DNA of 64,000 nucleotides from Candidatus Poribacteria bacterium (GCA_028820635.1 JAPPIG010000032.1:1-64000), one strand, 5' to 3'. Counted from the stretch's first letter, positions 9,682-20,116 are shown. The notes: generated by a model not told the origin, from the letters alone. Program-made: numbers and translations.

Positions 9682-9848
9682 CTTCGCTTTCTGGTTGTAT
9701 CACATGATATGCAAGATTTAGATTGGATATTGAAGCACTCCTCATAGGTAACTAAAGTATTTTCTGCGTGTCGGTGTGACAAAAAGGCAAGAAGTATAGC
9801 CAAAAACAAGATAGCATGTATTCATTCATTTGAAAGGAGTTTTGCTTT

Positions 9849-10586
9849 ATGGAAAATTTGACTGTAACAATACCGGATGCCAACTTATCTGTCGCTGTGC
9901 GCGATGCACTCGGTTTGCGTCCAAACGATTCTATTCCGCAAAAGAAGTTAGAAGAATTAGAGAAATTACATGCCAAAGAAAAAGATATAAAAGATTTAAC
10001 AGGATTGGAAAAGGCAACATCTTTAAAAGTTTTAGAGCTTGAAAAAAATCTAATCAGCGACATCACACCTATTAGTGGATTGACGCAACTCACATACTTA
10101 GAGTTTTGGGACAACCAAATCAGTGATATTAAACCCCTTACAGGATTAACACAACTTACGAAATTAGGACTCGGTGATAATCAAATTAACGATATTAAAC
10201 CTCTGACAGGGTTAAAACAACTCACAGAATTAGGACTCTGGGATAATCATATTACCGATATTACGCCACTGGCTAACTTAACACAGATGCAGTTGTTAAA
10301 CATCAGACGGAATCAACTTAGCGACATCAGACCACTGGCTCACTTAAAACAAATAACACACTTATGGCTTAGTGGCAATCAAATCAACAACATCACATCA
10401 ATTCGTGGATTGACGCAGTTGACACATTTAGCGTTGGATCAGAATCAAATCCGCGATATTAGTCTTATTGAGAATTGGACGAATCTAATACGTTTTGCTA
10501 TAGACAAAAATCGTATTCAGGATATGACACCGCTTCAAAGACTCTTGAAACAGATACCAGATTTAGAATTGGATATAAAAAAATAA
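9849..10586 (+). CDS. Leucine-rich-repeat protein (internalin-like), no export signal
   Basis: 245 residues; ATG at 9849 with AAAGGAG nine bases upstream, so the start is firm. It begins directly with the conserved cap (VTIPDANLSVAVRDALGL) also found in the two secreted LRR proteins downstream, but lacks their leader peptide. About eight 22-residue repeats of the form LTQLTxLxLxxNQIxDIxPL follow. The C-terminus ends with a short LRR cap (IQDMTPLQRLLKQIPDLELDIKK). LRR solenoids bind proteins or glycans; the partner is unknown. Only 13 bases separate it from the next LRR gene. It may be a cytoplasmic form, or a copy that lost its signal peptide by duplication. Confidence 0.85.
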   Translation: MENLTVTIPDANLSVAVRDALGLRPNDSIPQKKLEELEKLHAKEKDIKDLTGLEKATSLKVLELEKNLISDITPISGLTQLTYLEFWDNQISDIKPLTGLTQLTKLGLGDNQINDIKPLTGLKQLTELGLWDNHITDITPLANLTQMQLLNIRRNQLSDIRPLAHLKQITHLWLSGNQINNITSIRGLTQLTHLALDQNQIRDISLIENWTNLIRFAIDKNRIQDMTPLQRLLKQIPDLELDIKK

Positions 10587-10599
10587 AGGCATTTACAGA

Positions 10600-12483
10600 A
10601 TGAAAAATGTTTGCTTAATGCTTACTATTCTCATAGTTTTCCTCAGTTGTTCATTCACTTATGCTGTGACGATACCGGATGCTAACTTAGCTGCCGCTGT
10701 GCGTGAAGCACTCGATTTAGGCCCAACAGATCCTATTCCACAAAAGGAATTGGAAGAATTGGAGCATCTGATTGTCAGTCAAAAAAGCATAAGTGATTTA
10801 ACGGGGCTGGAAAAAGCAACAGGATTAACGGTTTTATACCTCGGCAGAAACCGAATCAATGATCTCACGCCACTCACTAAGTTGACGCAGTTGACAGGAC
10901 TATACCTCCTGTATAACCAAATCAGTGACATCACACCGCTCGCTAAATTGACGCAGTTGACGAAACTACACCTTGAGGATAACCAAATCAGTGACATCAC
11001 ACCGCTCGCTGAATTAAAGCAGCTTACAGAATTATCACTCTACCGCAATCAAATCAGTGACATCACACCGCTCGCTAAGCTGGAGAAGCTGACAAAACTA
11101 CATCTCGCGTATAATCCGATCAGTGATCTCACGCCGCTTGCCAGTTTGACGCAACTTACAGAGTTATGGCTCAATGACAATCCGATCAGAGACATCACAC
11201 CGCTTGCCAGTTTGACGCAACTTACAGAGTTATGGCTCCATAACAATCAAATCAGTGACATCACACCGCTCGCTAAGTTGACACAGTTGACAAAACTGCA
11301 TCTCGCGAATAATCCGATCAGAGACATCACACCGTTTGCTAAGATAACGCAGTTGACAGAACTATACTTTGATAGTAATCAACTTAGTGATCTCACACCG
11401 CTCGCTAAGTTGACACAGTTGACATCATTATCTCTTGATCGTAATCAAATCAGTGATATAACACCTCTTGCCAATTTGACACAAATAACGTCCTTACGTC
11501 TTAATGATAATCAAGTTAACAATCTCAAACCCCTCGTTGGACTGACACAATTGACAAAATTATATCTTACCAGAAATCAAGTCAGAGATCTCACACCACT
11601 CGCTGGTATGACACAGTTGACAGAGTTAGCCCTTGGAGGTAATCAACTTCGCGACATCTCACACATTGCCGGTTTAACGAATTTGACTCAGCTGTGGCTT
11701 TGGGGGAGCCATATTTTCGATATTACACCCCTCAAAAATTTAACGAAGTTAAAGGGGTTAAACCTCCATGATACTCAAATTCGTGATATTACAGTTCTTA
11801 GTGGTATGACAGACTTGAGGTGGCTACGAATTCATAAGAATTTTATCAACGATATTACACCGCTCGCGAACTTAACACACTTAACAGGTGCGATGCTTAA
11901 GGAAAATCAAATCACAAACCTTAAACCCCTCGCTGAGTTGAAAAAATTGGATAGTTTGCAACTCCAAGAAAACCAAATAAACGATATTTCACCACTCAAA
12001 GAATTAACGCGATTAAAAGACTTAAATCTGGGTGGAAACCAAATTACCGACATCACACCTATCCAAAATTTACAGAATTTGACATCATTATGGGTATGGA
12101 GAAATCAAATTGCAGACATCACGCCATTGACTGAGTTGACACAAATGCGAAAGTTGTGGCTTTGGGGAAATCAAATTAGCGATATCACACCACTAACTCA
12201 TTTGACAGATTTGGAGGAATTAAGCCTTGGACAAAACCAAATCAAGGATCTTACTCCCATAGCAGAAGCCAAACAGTTAAAACTATTGCATTTTGACAGA
12301 AACCAGGTCAAGGATATCAGTCTCATTGAAAAATTTACAAAGTTGACGAGTATATATATCAGAGAAAATCCAATTCAGGATATGGAACCACTTCATAAAC
12401 TTTTGGAAGAAAATAATAATTTAGAAGTGGATACTTCAGCTCCAGTGGAACTAAATATTCAACCACCACCTGCAAACAAGTAA
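10600..12483 (+). CDS. Secreted leucine-rich-repeat protein (internalin-like)
   Basis: 627 residues. Signal peptide (MKNVCLMLTILIVFLSCSFTYA), possibly a lipobox at L-S-C. Then the same N-terminal cap as its neighbours (VTIPDANLAAAVREALDL) and some 23-24 tandem 22-residue leucine-rich repeats (LTQLTELWLNDNPIRDITPL type). It ends with a proline tail, ELNIQPPPANK, shared with the LRR protein at 14.1 kb. Repeats in the middle are nearly identical at DNA level (10.9-11.4 kb), so the array has probably expanded and contracted by recombination. The gene is followed after 49 bases by a DUF1501 gene. This LRR-DUF1501 order is repeated at 14.1-16.6 kb, including the spacer. A surface recognition role is likely; the ligand is unknown. 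Confidence 0.88.
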   Translation: MKNVCLMLTILIVFLSCSFTYAVTIPDANLAAAVREALDLGPTDPIPQKELEELEHLIVSQKSISDLTGLEKATGLTVLYLGRNRINDLTPLTKLTQLTGLYLLYNQISDITPLAKLTQLTKLHLEDNQISDITPLAELKQLTELSLYRNQISDITPLAKLEKLTKLHLAYNPISDLTPLASLTQLTELWLNDNPIRDITPLASLTQLTELWLHNNQISDITPLAKLTQLTKLHLANNPIRDITPFAKITQLTELYFDSNQLSDLTPLAKLTQLTSLSLDRNQISDITPLANLTQITSLRLNDNQVNNLKPLVGLTQLTKLYLTRNQVRDLTPLAGMTQLTELALGGNQLRDISHIAGLTNLTQLWLWGSHIFDITPLKNLTKLKGLNLHDTQIRDITVLSGMTDLRWLRIHKNFINDITPLANLTHLTGAMLKENQITNLKPLAELKKLDSLQLQENQINDISPLKELTRLKDLNLGGNQITDITPIQNLQNLTSLWVWRNQIADITPLTELTQMRKLWLWGNQISDITPLTHLTDLEELSLGQNQIKDLTPIAEAKQLKLLHFDRNQVKDISLIEKFTKLTSIYIRENPIQDMEPLHKLLEENNNLEVDTSAPVELNIQPPPANK

Positions 12484-12532
12484 AGCATAGCAATGTCCAA
12501 AATAAGCAGTAGACATTGCAAAGGAGTTAGTA

Positions 12533-14011
12533 ATGGACCCGATTAAAGAATATTTGAAACTTGAAACGCGCCGCCAATTCTTTGGTAAATGTGCGATGGG
12601 ACTTGGCGGTGCAGCCCTCGCCTCAATGCTGCCGAGTAGTATTGTCCAAGCCCTCGAACAGCAAGCAGGAACGCGAGTTGGTGGGTTGCCAGAACTGCCA
12701 CACTTTGCACCCAAGGCAAAACGGGCTATCTATCTATTTATGTCTGGTGCCCCCTCGCAAATGGATCTGTTTGACTATAAACCGAAGATGGGTGAATGGT
12801 TTGATAAAGACCTACCAGAGACCGTTCGGATGGGACAACGTCTCACTACGATGACATCCGGACAATCCCGTTTTCCAATCGCACCTTCTATCTTTGAGTT
12901 CAAAAAGCATGACAACGGCAGCGATGGTGCATGGCTTAGCGAATTGTTACCACATACCGCAACTATGGTAAAAGACATTGCTATCGTCAAAAGCGTCCAT
13001 ACCGATGCGATTAACCACGACCCAGCTATCACCTTTGTGTGTACCGGCGATGAAACGCCCGGCAAACCGAGTCTTGGTGCATGGCTTAGCTACGGGCTTG
13101 GTAGTGAGAATCAAAACCTACCCGCTTTTATTGTAATGAACGCTACATGGAGCGGCCCGAAGGGCGCACAGGCACTCTACAATCGACTCTGGGGTTCTGG
13201 CTTCCTGCCATCAGAACACCAAGGTGTGCTACTCCGCAGTCAAGGTGATCCGGTGCTATTTCTGACAAATCCCAAAGGCATGAGTGAAAAAGCACGCAAA
13301 CGGATGCTTGACACACTCGTCAAACTCAATGAGGAAATCTATGAGGAAGTGGGTGATCCAGAAACACATGCCCGCATCTCACAATACGAGATGGCGTACC
13401 GTATGCAGTCCTCTGTTCCCGAACTTACAGATTTAAAGCAGGAGTCTGATAAAGTTAAGGAGATGTACGGTCCAGAGGTTGACACACCCGGTACATTTGC
13501 CAATTGCTGTATCCTCGCCCGCCGGATGATGGAGCGTGATGTTCGCCTCGTTCAAATCTTCCATCGCGGTTGGGACCAGCACGGTGATTTGCCCAAGAAC
13601 ATTCGAAATCAGGCACGCGATATTGACCAACCCGCAACCGCACTTGTCCAAGACCTGAAGCAACGCGGTATGCTTGACGATACGCTCGTTGTCTGGGGCG
13701 GTGAATTCGGACGCACTGTCTATTGTCAAGGTGCACTTAAGAAGGATAACTATGGGCGCGACCATCATCCGAAGTGCTTCACTATGTGGATGGCAGGTGC
13801 TGGTATTAAAGGCGGAATCGTTTATGGCGAAACTGACGACTTCAGTTACAACGTCATCAAAGACCCTGTCTCTGTTCGCGACCTAAACGCTACGATACTC
13901 AATCAACTCGGTATTGACCACGAAAGGTTAACTTTTAAGTTCCAAGGACTTGACCATCGGTTGACTGGTGTAGAAGAGAAAGCACGGGTTGTCAATGAAA
14001 TTTTGGCATAA
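12533..14011 (+). CDS. DUF1501 protein (sulfatase-like fold), Tat-exported, copy 1
   Basis: 492 residues; ATG at 12533 after AAAGGAGTT. The N-terminus carries a twin-arginine signal ([20 protein letters not shown]), indicating folded export. The body is a DUF1501 protein (COG4102), related to alkaline phosphatase/sulfatase-like hydrolases: [20 protein letters not shown] at about 60-80, [20 protein letters not shown], and [15 protein letters not shown] near 380. Members of the family almost always occur with DUF1549/DUF1553 cytochrome proteins such as the one at 3.8 kb. Substrate is unknown. About 90 percent identical by eye to the copy at 15.1 kb, with which it shares all motifs. Confidence 0.9.
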   Translation: MDPIKEYLKLETRRQFFGKCAMGLGGAALASMLPSSIVQALEQQAGTRVGGLPELPHFAPKAKRAIYLFMSGAPSQMDLFDYKPKMGEWFDKDLPETVRMGQRLTTMTSGQSRFPIAPSIFEFKKHDNGSDGAWLSELLPHTATMVKDIAIVKSVHTDAINHDPAITFVCTGDETPGKPSLGAWLSYGLGSENQNLPAFIVMNATWSGPKGAQALYNRLWGSGFLPSEHQGVLLRSQGDPVLFLTNPKGMSEKARKRMLDTLVKLNEEIYEEVGDPETHARISQYEMAYRMQSSVPELTDLKQESDKVKEMYGPEVDTPGTFANCCILARRMMERDVRLVQIFHRGWDQHGDLPKNIRNQARDIDQPATALVQDLKQRGMLDDTLVVWGGEFGRTVYCQGALKKDNYGRDHHPKCFTMWMAGAGIKGGIVYGETDDFSYNVIKDPVSVRDLNATILNQLGIDHERLTFKFQGLDHRLTGVEEKARVVNEILA

Positions 14012-14029
14012 TCGTAAACATTTACTGAT

Positions 14030-14054
14030 AGGCGCGTGTTTTGTCCGCGCGCCT
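14030..14054 (+). terminator. GC-rich hairpin after the first DUF1501 gene
   Basis: AGGCGCG (14030-14036) pairs with CGCGCCT (14048-14054); no long T-run follows. Confidence 0.4.
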
Positions 14055-14115
14055 GTTAACAACGGTTTGATAATTATTGGTTTACTATAAATTTGTCCGC
14101 AGAGAACATAACTTT

Positions 14116-15075
14116 ATGAAACATATTTCCATTCTTTTTGTTTTTCTTATAGTTTGCTTCAGTTGCTCATCTGACCAGGATGTGATAATACCGGATCCCA
14201 ATTTAGCTGCTGCTGTGCGTGAAACACTCGGTTTAGATCTGACCAACCCTATCCCGCTAAAGAAATTGGAAAAATTAAAACGCCTGGATGCTGACGACAG
14301 AGGCATAAAAGACTTAACGGGGTTAGAAAAAGCGACAGGATTAGAGGCTTTAAAACTTCAGAAGAATCAAATCAGTGACATCACCCCTATTGCAGAATTA
14401 ACACAGTTAGTCCGCTTAGAGTTTTTCAATAATCGGATTGACGATATCACGCCGCTGACTGGATTAACAAAGTTAACGTTATTGTGGCTTGACTATAATC
14501 AGATTCGCGACCTAACGCCGCTGACCGGCTTGACACAGTTGACAAAATTAGGACTTAATGGAAATGAGATTCGCGACCTAACGCCGCTCACTGACTTGAC
14601 ACAGATCGCAATATTACGGCTTCGCGATAATCAGATCCGTGACCTAACGCCGCTGACTGGCTTGACGCATCTTTCGCATTTAATTCTCATGGAAAATAAT
14701 ATCTCCAATCTCACACCACTTACAGAATTGACACAGTTGGAAGGATTATGGCTTGATAGCAATCAAATCAACGACCTAACCCCACTTGCTGAGTTGACAA
14801 AGTTGACAGAATTGGGACTCAATGAAAATCAGATCAATAATGTCACACCGCTCACTGATTTGACACAGATGACGAGATTAAGGTTGGACAGGAATCAAAT
14901 TAACGACATCAGTTTTGTTGAAAACTTTATGTATTTGAAGCGTTTACATATTAGAGAAAATCCGATTCAGGATTTGGAACCACTCCAAAAATTATTAAAA
15001 CAGATTCCGAATTTGGAACTGGATATCCCACCAACAGAAGAATTGGATATTCAACCTCCACCTGCAAATGATTGA
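14116..15075 (+). CDS. LRR lipoprotein (internalin-like)
   Basis: 319 residues from the ATG at 14116, chosen because it begins a lipoprotein signal (MKHISILFVFLIVCFSCSS, lipobox F-S-C). An in-frame upstream start at 14077 would add a charged 13-residue extension that spoils the signal. The N-terminal cap (VIIPDPNLAAAVRETLGL) and roughly ten 22-residue leucine-rich repeats match the LRR protein at 10.6 kb. The tail (ELDIQPPPAND) is shared too. Followed after 43 bases by the second DUF1501 gene, so gene plus spacer repeat the upstream LRR-DUF1501 unit. It is shorter than the first copy because it has fewer repeats. Confidence 0.87.
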   Translation: MKHISILFVFLIVCFSCSSDQDVIIPDPNLAAAVRETLGLDLTNPIPLKKLEKLKRLDADDRGIKDLTGLEKATGLEALKLQKNQISDITPIAELTQLVRLEFFNNRIDDITPLTGLTKLTLLWLDYNQIRDLTPLTGLTQLTKLGLNGNEIRDLTPLTDLTQIAILRLRDNQIRDLTPLTGLTHLSHLILMENNISNLTPLTELTQLEGLWLDSNQINDLTPLAELTKLTELGLNENQINNVTPLTDLTQMTRLRLDRNQINDISFVENFMYLKRLHIRENPIQDLEPLQKLLKQIPNLELDIPPTEELDIQPPPAND

Positions 15076-15118
15076 GCATCACCTAAATTAAAGAGCAGAC
15101 ATGCAAAGGAGATAAATA

Positions 15119-16597
15119 ATGGACCCGATTAAGGAATATCTGAAACTTGAAACACGCCGCCAATTCTTCGGCAAATGTGCAATGGGACTCGGCGGTGCAG
15201 CACTTGCCTCAATGCTCCCAAGTAGTATTGTCCGTGCGCTTGAACAGCAAGCAGTGCCACAGACTGGCGGCTTACCGGGACTCCCGCACTTTGCACCGAA
15301 AGCGAAACGGGCTATCTACCTATTTATGTCCGGTGCACCTTCGCAGATGGATATGTACGACTATAAACCGAAAATGGGTGAATGGTTTGATAAAGAACTG
15401 CCGGAAACGGTACGGATGGGACAACGTCTCACAACGATGACCTCAGGACAGTCCCGTTTTCCAATCGCACCTTCCATCTTTGAGTTTAAAAAGCATGACA
15501 ACGGTAGCGATGGTGCGTGGGTTAGTGAGTTATTACCGCATACCGCATCTATGGTAAAAGACATTGCTATCATCAAAAGTGTTCATACCGATGCAATTAA
15601 CCACGACCCGGCTATCACCTTTGTCTGTACTGGCGATGAAACGCCCGGTAAACCGAGCCTCGGCGCATGGCTTAGCTACGGGTTAGGCACTGAAAACAAT
15701 AATCTGCCCGCTTTCATTGTCATGAACGCTACGTGGACAGGCAGAAAGTCCGCACAAGCACTCTACAACCGGCTTTGGGGTGCCGGGTTTTTACCCTCCG
15801 AGCATCAAGGTGTACTCCTTCGTAGTCAAGGTGATCCTGTTCTGTTTCTCTCAAACCCGAAAGGCATGAGCGAAAAAGGACGTAAACGCATGCTTGACAC
15901 GCTTGTCAAACTTAACGAGGAAATCTACGAAGAAGTTGGCGATCCCGAAACGCATGCCCGTATCTCACAATATGAGATGGCATTCCGCATGCAGACCTCT
16001 GTCCCTGAACTCACAGACCTCAATCAGGAACCAGACAAAGTTAAGGAAATGTACGGTCCCGATGTCAACAAACCCGGCACATTTGCCAATTGCTGTATTC
16101 TTGCCCGTAGAATGATGGAGCGTGATGTTCGTCTCGTTCAAATCTTCCATCGCGGTTGGGACCAGCACGGCAACCTCCCGAACGACATCCGCAACCAGTG
16201 TCGTGACATTGACCAACCCGCAACTGCTCTCGTTCAAGACCTGAAACAACGTGGCATGCTTGACGATACCCTCGTTGTCTGGGGCGGTGAATTCGGTCGT
16301 ACTGTTTACTGTCAAGGTGCGCTTAGGAAGGACAACTACGGACGAGATCATCATCCAAAATGCTTTACGATGTGGATGGCGGGTGCTGGCATTAAAGAAG
16401 GAATCGTCCACGGTGAAACTGACGACTTTAGCTACAACGTCATCAAAGACCCTGTCTCTGTGCGCGACCTAAACGCTACCATTCTCAACCAACTCGGCAT
16501 TAACCACGAAAGGTTAACCTTCAAGTTCCAAGGACTTGATCACCGATTAACCGGGGTTGAGGAAAAAGCGCGGGTTGTTAACGAAATCTTGGCATAA
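15119..16597 (+). CDS. DUF1501 protein (sulfatase-like fold), Tat-exported, copy 2
   Basis: 492 residues, same length as the copy at 12.5 kb and nearly the same sequence; the start is identical ([20 protein letters not shown]) with AAAGGAGAT upstream. Differences are scattered and conservative (for example DLFDY to [13 protein letters not shown] to KEGIVHGE), so both copies are probably functional and not one a pseudogene. Many synonymous third-position differences show that the duplication is not very recent, which makes the high protein identity a sign of purifying selection. Same expected role as copy 1: exported metal-dependent hydrolase-like protein working with DUF1549/DUF1553 partners. 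Confidence 0.9.
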   Translation: MDPIKEYLKLETRRQFFGKCAMGLGGAALASMLPSSIVRALEQQAVPQTGGLPGLPHFAPKAKRAIYLFMSGAPSQMDMYDYKPKMGEWFDKELPETVRMGQRLTTMTSGQSRFPIAPSIFEFKKHDNGSDGAWVSELLPHTASMVKDIAIIKSVHTDAINHDPAITFVCTGDETPGKPSLGAWLSYGLGTENNNLPAFIVMNATWTGRKSAQALYNRLWGAGFLPSEHQGVLLRSQGDPVLFLSNPKGMSEKGRKRMLDTLVKLNEEIYEEVGDPETHARISQYEMAFRMQTSVPELTDLNQEPDKVKEMYGPDVNKPGTFANCCILARRMMERDVRLVQIFHRGWDQHGNLPNDIRNQCRDIDQPATALVQDLKQRGMLDDTLVVWGGEFGRTVYCQGALRKDNYGRDHHPKCFTMWMAGAGIKEGIVHGETDDFSYNVIKDPVSVRDLNATILNQLGINHERLTFKFQGLDHRLTGVEEKARVVNEILA

Positions 16598-16720
16598 CCT
16601 AAACATCTACTGATGGACGCGTTTGTAAGTGGGCCAGTTTCAAAAGTAGAACTGCTGCATATCCATCTCTGTCTAAACACAAAACTTCACATCTACAGTT
16701 TTAAGACGTATGGAGCACAA

Positions 16721-17869
16721 ATGCAAGTTTACCATGGTACCGAACAGACACTTGATGCAGATACATTCCTCTCAATTTTGCAAGCGGATTATGAAAGCGT
16801 GTTTTTGACAAATTGTATAATTGAAGGAGCAATCGTCTTTTCAACCGAATCCGATGAACAATCTGTGGTGGATAAAGAAATTGTTTGCATAGGGTGCACG
16901 TTTAAAAACAGCGTCAAATTCGAAAAAACCGATTTTCAAAAAGAGATATTTTTCGGAAATTGCGTTTTCCAAGATGCTGTTTACTTTCGTAGGACTGTGT
17001 TCCAAAATTCCTGTGACTTTGGAGAATCAAAATTTGAAGGATCTGCCCTCTTTCGCGGAACAACCTTTTGTGGGAAAGCATGTTTCCGGCAAACCAGTTT
17101 CCAACAAGTTGCAGACTTCAACGAGGTACAATTCCAGGAAACCGCTGTTTTCAGAAATGCAATATTCCAAGACGCTGCCCATTTCAGTAGTACATTTTTC
17201 AATCAAGAATTAGACTGTATGCAAGCACGATTCTCCGAAACCACGGTTTTTAATCATTCCAAATTCCTCGGAAAGATTGACTTCACTTCTGCACGTTTTA
17301 CTGTTACGGCATCCTATCGAAACATAAGTTTTAATTCCGACACGATATGGCAGTGGCTGCGGAGCAAGTTTACCCATCAGCCAGAGCAACCAACGGAATT
17401 CTATTTAGATAGTGAAGACATTAATGGCGTTTTGAATCCGTTTTTCAAACGTTACGTGGCGGATCAACAGTACATACGCGCTTTCACAGAAAAACATCCG
17501 TTTTGGGCATTGATTTGGAGAGGGAGTTCAGATTATGGTCGTAGTCTCGCTCTTTGGGCGTTCTGGTCACTACTGATTGCCCTTTCATTCTCATTAGTGT
17601 ATATGCCCGCACCGACGTGGTTTCCAGAATGGCTTCAGGAAACGATGCCACAATTTCACCAAGTAACCGTCACCGAAGCAAACGAAGACTTTACATTTTG
17701 GAAATCCTTTTACTTTAGCATCGTTACCTTTACGACATTAGGATTCGGGGATGTGGTCGCAGCCAATACCTCCGCGCGTATCCTTGTCACACTTGAAGTT
17801 ATTTTCGGGTATGTTATGCTTGGCGGCCTCATCAGTATTTTTGCCAACAAACTTGCCAGTCGAAGTTAA
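16721..17869 (+). CDS. Pentapeptide-repeat protein fused to a potassium-channel pore, copy 1
   Basis: 382 residues from the ATG at 16721 (MQVYHGTEQTLDADTF), with GGAG upstream; this start matches the paralog at 20.1 kb, while the frame upstream has no such match. Residues about 45-205 are a pentapeptide-repeat region with F every fifth position (VKFEKTDFQKEIFFGNCVFQ), predicted to form a right-handed beta helix in the cytoplasm. The C-terminal part is a two-helix ion channel: TM1 about 276-296 (LALWAFWSLLIALSFSLVYM), pore loop with filter T-L-G-F-G-D at about 340, TM2 (LEVIFGYVMLGGLISIFANK). The T-x-G-[YF]-G-D signature implies potassium conduction. The beta helix may gate the channel or act as its binding domain; this is inference. 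Confidence 0.85.
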   Translation: MQVYHGTEQTLDADTFLSILQADYESVFLTNCIIEGAIVFSTESDEQSVVDKEIVCIGCTFKNSVKFEKTDFQKEIFFGNCVFQDAVYFRRTVFQNSCDFGESKFEGSALFRGTTFCGKACFRQTSFQQVADFNEVQFQETAVFRNAIFQDAAHFSSTFFNQELDCMQARFSETTVFNHSKFLGKIDFTSARFTVTASYRNISFNSDTIWQWLRSKFTHQPEQPTEFYLDSEDINGVLNPFFKRYVADQQYIRAFTEKHPFWALIWRGSSDYGRSLALWAFWSLLIALSFSLVYMPAPTWFPEWLQETMPQFHQVTVTEANEDFTFWKSFYFSIVTFTTLGFGDVVAANTSARILVTLEVIFGYVMLGGLISIFANKLASRS

Positions 17870-17937
17870 AATCACATTTCTATAACCATCAATTTAAGGG
17901 CATGTTCTTGTTTGGATGTTTTCAAAAACCGATTTTA

Positions 17938-18059
17938 TGCCACACCCCTTTCGCACCGCTGGTGCTGAGATATGATTGACCATAGCCTCGGAGAGGCGAA
18001 AGGTGTATAGGAAACGTTGATTCCACCAATAGCAAGCCCCGGAGGGGCGAAAGGTGTGT
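17938..18059. repeat. Intergenic short repeats with GCGAAAGGTGT units
   Basis: The 320-base gap between the channel gene and the WD40 gene contains CCTTTCGCACCGCTGGTGC near 17947, then two copies of a GGCGAAAGGTGT-type unit (ending about 18005 and 18057). The first and second form an imperfect inverted pair (TTTCGC / GCGAAA). This is a repeat, not a gene; its function is unknown. Confidence 0.4.
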
Positions 18060-18189
18060 CAGGTGCAAAAAATGCTATTCACTAAATTGGCTCCTATGGA
18101 TTTTGCATGTACTACCCGACGGACGATACTTCTTCATTTGCGTTAGTCCTAAATGATTTAATCCTGCAGCACTAAAGGAATATATTCGT

Positions 18190-18777
18190 TTGAAAAACAA
18201 ATTATTTTTAATAGTGATAACACTCTGCATGACACTAACCTTTACAACCAGCGTCCTTGCCCAAGACGTATCAAAATGGGGTTTACCCAAAGGTGCGAAA
18301 ATGCGCCTCGGAAAAGGTGAGATTCATGAGATTGAGTATTCACCAGACGGTACCAGATTGGCAGTGGCAAGTAGTATCGGTGTATGGATATATGATGTCC
18401 AGACAGGTGCAGAACTGAACCTATTCACTGGACATACAAAATGGGTCTGGAGCGTATCTTTTAGTCCTGATGGTAGTACTCTTGCGAGTGGTAGTGCGGA
18501 CGACACCATCCGTCTATGGAATGCAAACACCGGCAAGCATCTCCGCACCCTTGAAGGGCATACGGATGATGTCTTATGCGTATCTTTTAGTCCGGATGGA
18601 AGCACTATCGCAAGTGGGAGTGCGGACGGGACCATCCGACTATGGAATGTGAACACAGGTGAACCTATCCGCACGCTATCGAGGCATACCTCTTGGGTCA
18701 GGAGCGTATCCTTTAGTCCTGATGGCAGCATCATTGCCAGTGGGAGCGAAGACGGGACAGTGATCTTATGGGAGTAG
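18190..18777 (+). CDS. Short secreted WD40-repeat protein
   Basis: 195 residues; TTG start at 18190 with AAAGGAA upstream. Signal peptide (MKNKLFLIVITLCMTLTFTTSVLA) followed by four WD40 units; three are close to consensus (GHTKWVWSVSFSPDGSTLAS, then GHTDDVLCVSFSPDGSTIAS). It stops cleanly after the fourth (DGTVILWE). Four repeats are too few for the usual seven-bladed propeller, so either two or more chains assemble, or this is a shortened derivative of a longer gene. The last three repeats are similar in DNA, consistent with copy-number change by slippage. Confidence 0.8.
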   Translation: MKNKLFLIVITLCMTLTFTTSVLAQDVSKWGLPKGAKMRLGKGEIHEIEYSPDGTRLAVASSIGVWIYDVQTGAELNLFTGHTKWVWSVSFSPDGSTLASGSADDTIRLWNANTGKHLRTLEGHTDDVLCVSFSPDGSTIASGSADGTIRLWNVNTGEPIRTLSRHTSWVRSVSFSPDGSIIASGSEDGTVILWE

Positions 18778-18798
18778 TTAGAAAACTGCTGACATATC

Positions 18799-18901
18799 AT
18801 ACCGTAGATTTGCGCATTTATACCGTAGATTTGGAGCTTTCCCGCCGAATGCCATACGCATATTCGGTGTTGATTCCCTAAGGTATTAAAGAACTCACGT
18901 T
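18799..18901. repeat. Tandem 21-base units, CATACGC hairpin and a CTCACGTT half-site
   Basis: Two adjacent 21-base units beginning ATACCGTAGATTTG lie at about 18799-18840. Next, 18844-18869 is a hairpin with arms GCCGAAT / ATTCGGT and a CATACGC loop, which recurs with a changed stem at 50394-50418. GAACTCACGTT at 18891-18901 resembles the end of the inverted-repeat elements at 8.1 and 58.8 kb. The following gene starts at 18919. Confidence 0.45.
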
Positions 18902-18918
18902 GGAGATACAAATTAGCA

Positions 18919-20079
18919 ATGAACAAAAAACTAAAAGCAGTTGTTGTCGGTGCAGGATGGTCCGCTGAAGGACACACAAAGGCATTCCAACATTACGGGG
19001 TTGAAGTGCTTGCTATCTGTGCTCGTAAACCAGATATTGTCCAAAAAGTTGCGTCAGACTTAGGCGTGCCTGACGCTTCAATTGACTGGCGAAAGAGTTT
19101 ATTGGAACATAAGCCAGATATTGTCGCGCTGACAACCCCTGCTATTTTACGCACGGAGGTTATTGAATTAGCAGTTGAGCTCGGCTGTCACATCATCTGC
19201 GAAAAACCTTTAGCACTTGACGCTGAAGCAGCAGGGCATATCTACAGTCTTATTGAAGATACAGGATTAAAACACGCCTTTGCCGCAACACATCTATATG
19301 ATCCGAGTGTCGCTTATGTCCGTCAACTGCTGACGCAGGAAAAAGTCATCGGAGATTTAACGGCAGTTGATATTGGGTATACCCGAAGGATTCCAGGAGG
19401 TCCCCCATCAGATATGATTAAGCCGTGGAATTGGATGAGTTCACTTGCACACGGTGGTGGCGCGTTGAACAATGGACTTACACACCGACTCGGCATGCTT
19501 GAACGGATGACGGGTATGAAAGTTGCGTCTGCAGTCGGTGAGGCAAAAATATACCCAAGGAAAGCCCCAGTCGTCCCAGAGATTCGCGACTGGCGGGTGT
19601 GGCGAAGCACGATGATAACTGCGGAAGAAGCGTCAAAACTTGAATGGCGTGAATGTGATGCAGAATGGGATTATTCCGCTTTCTTCAAGTTGGGACATCC
19701 AAATCCAGATACCGGCAATTCTATTCTTGCAACAATGCGTACACATCCGGGAGTGCCATCACATAGACCTACTGGCGGTTGGTTTTTCTACGGCACGCAA
19801 GGCACACTCGTCGGGAGAGGCGGACACATTCTGAATTCTATCACAAAACATGTCGGTGAGGAAGTTGAAGAACTATCTGTTCCCCAAAATTTAATAGACG
19901 ATCTACCACAAATCGCAGATGAAATTCAAAACAAGTGGACTGCACTTGTCCGAGATTTCCTTGCTGATATTAAGGGAGACCCGCACGAACCGTATTTGAC
20001 ATTCCATGACGGGTGGCGCTATCAAATCGCTATTGATGCTATTCGGGCGAGCAAAGGATGGGCTACGATGCCTGATTAA
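18919..20079 (+). CDS. Gfo/Idh/MocA family oxidoreductase
   Basis: 386 residues. The Rossmann motif at the N-terminus (KLKAVVVGAGWSAEGHTKAF) binds NAD(P); CEKPLALDAEAAG near residue 95-107 carries the conserved E-K-P of the Gfo/Idh/MocA family. The C-terminal half holds the typical beta-sheet substrate domain (GGGALNNGLTHRLGML). Such enzymes oxidise or reduce sugars, inositols and related polyols; the substrate is not predictable here. It lies between the two pentapeptide-channel paralogs, and its 3' end is 37 bases before the second one. Confidence 0.85.
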   Translation: MNKKLKAVVVGAGWSAEGHTKAFQHYGVEVLAICARKPDIVQKVASDLGVPDASIDWRKSLLEHKPDIVALTTPAILRTEVIELAVELGCHIICEKPLALDAEAAGHIYSLIEDTGLKHAFAATHLYDPSVAYVRQLLTQEKVIGDLTAVDIGYTRRIPGGPPSDMIKPWNWMSSLAHGGGALNNGLTHRLGMLERMTGMKVASAVGEAKIYPRKAPVVPEIRDWRVWRSTMITAEEASKLEWRECDAEWDYSAFFKLGHPNPDTGNSILATMRTHPGVPSHRPTGGWFFYGTQGTLVGRGGHILNSITKHVGEEVEELSVPQNLIDDLPQIADEIQNKWTALVRDFLADIKGDPHEPYLTFHDGWRYQIAIDAIRASKGWATMPD

Positions 20080-20116
20080 GTGCAAGGGACAAGCGTTTTT
20101 CTTAGGGATAGATGTA

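Noticed and set aside
10779..11460. Regularly spaced repeats resembling a CRISPR array
   Set aside because: The period is 66 bases in frame with leucine-rich repeats; there are no unique spacers between constant repeats and no cas genes.
14077..14115. Upstream start of the third LRR gene
   Set aside because: It would place charged residues before the lipoprotein signal, and the ATG at 14116 aligns with the signal peptide.
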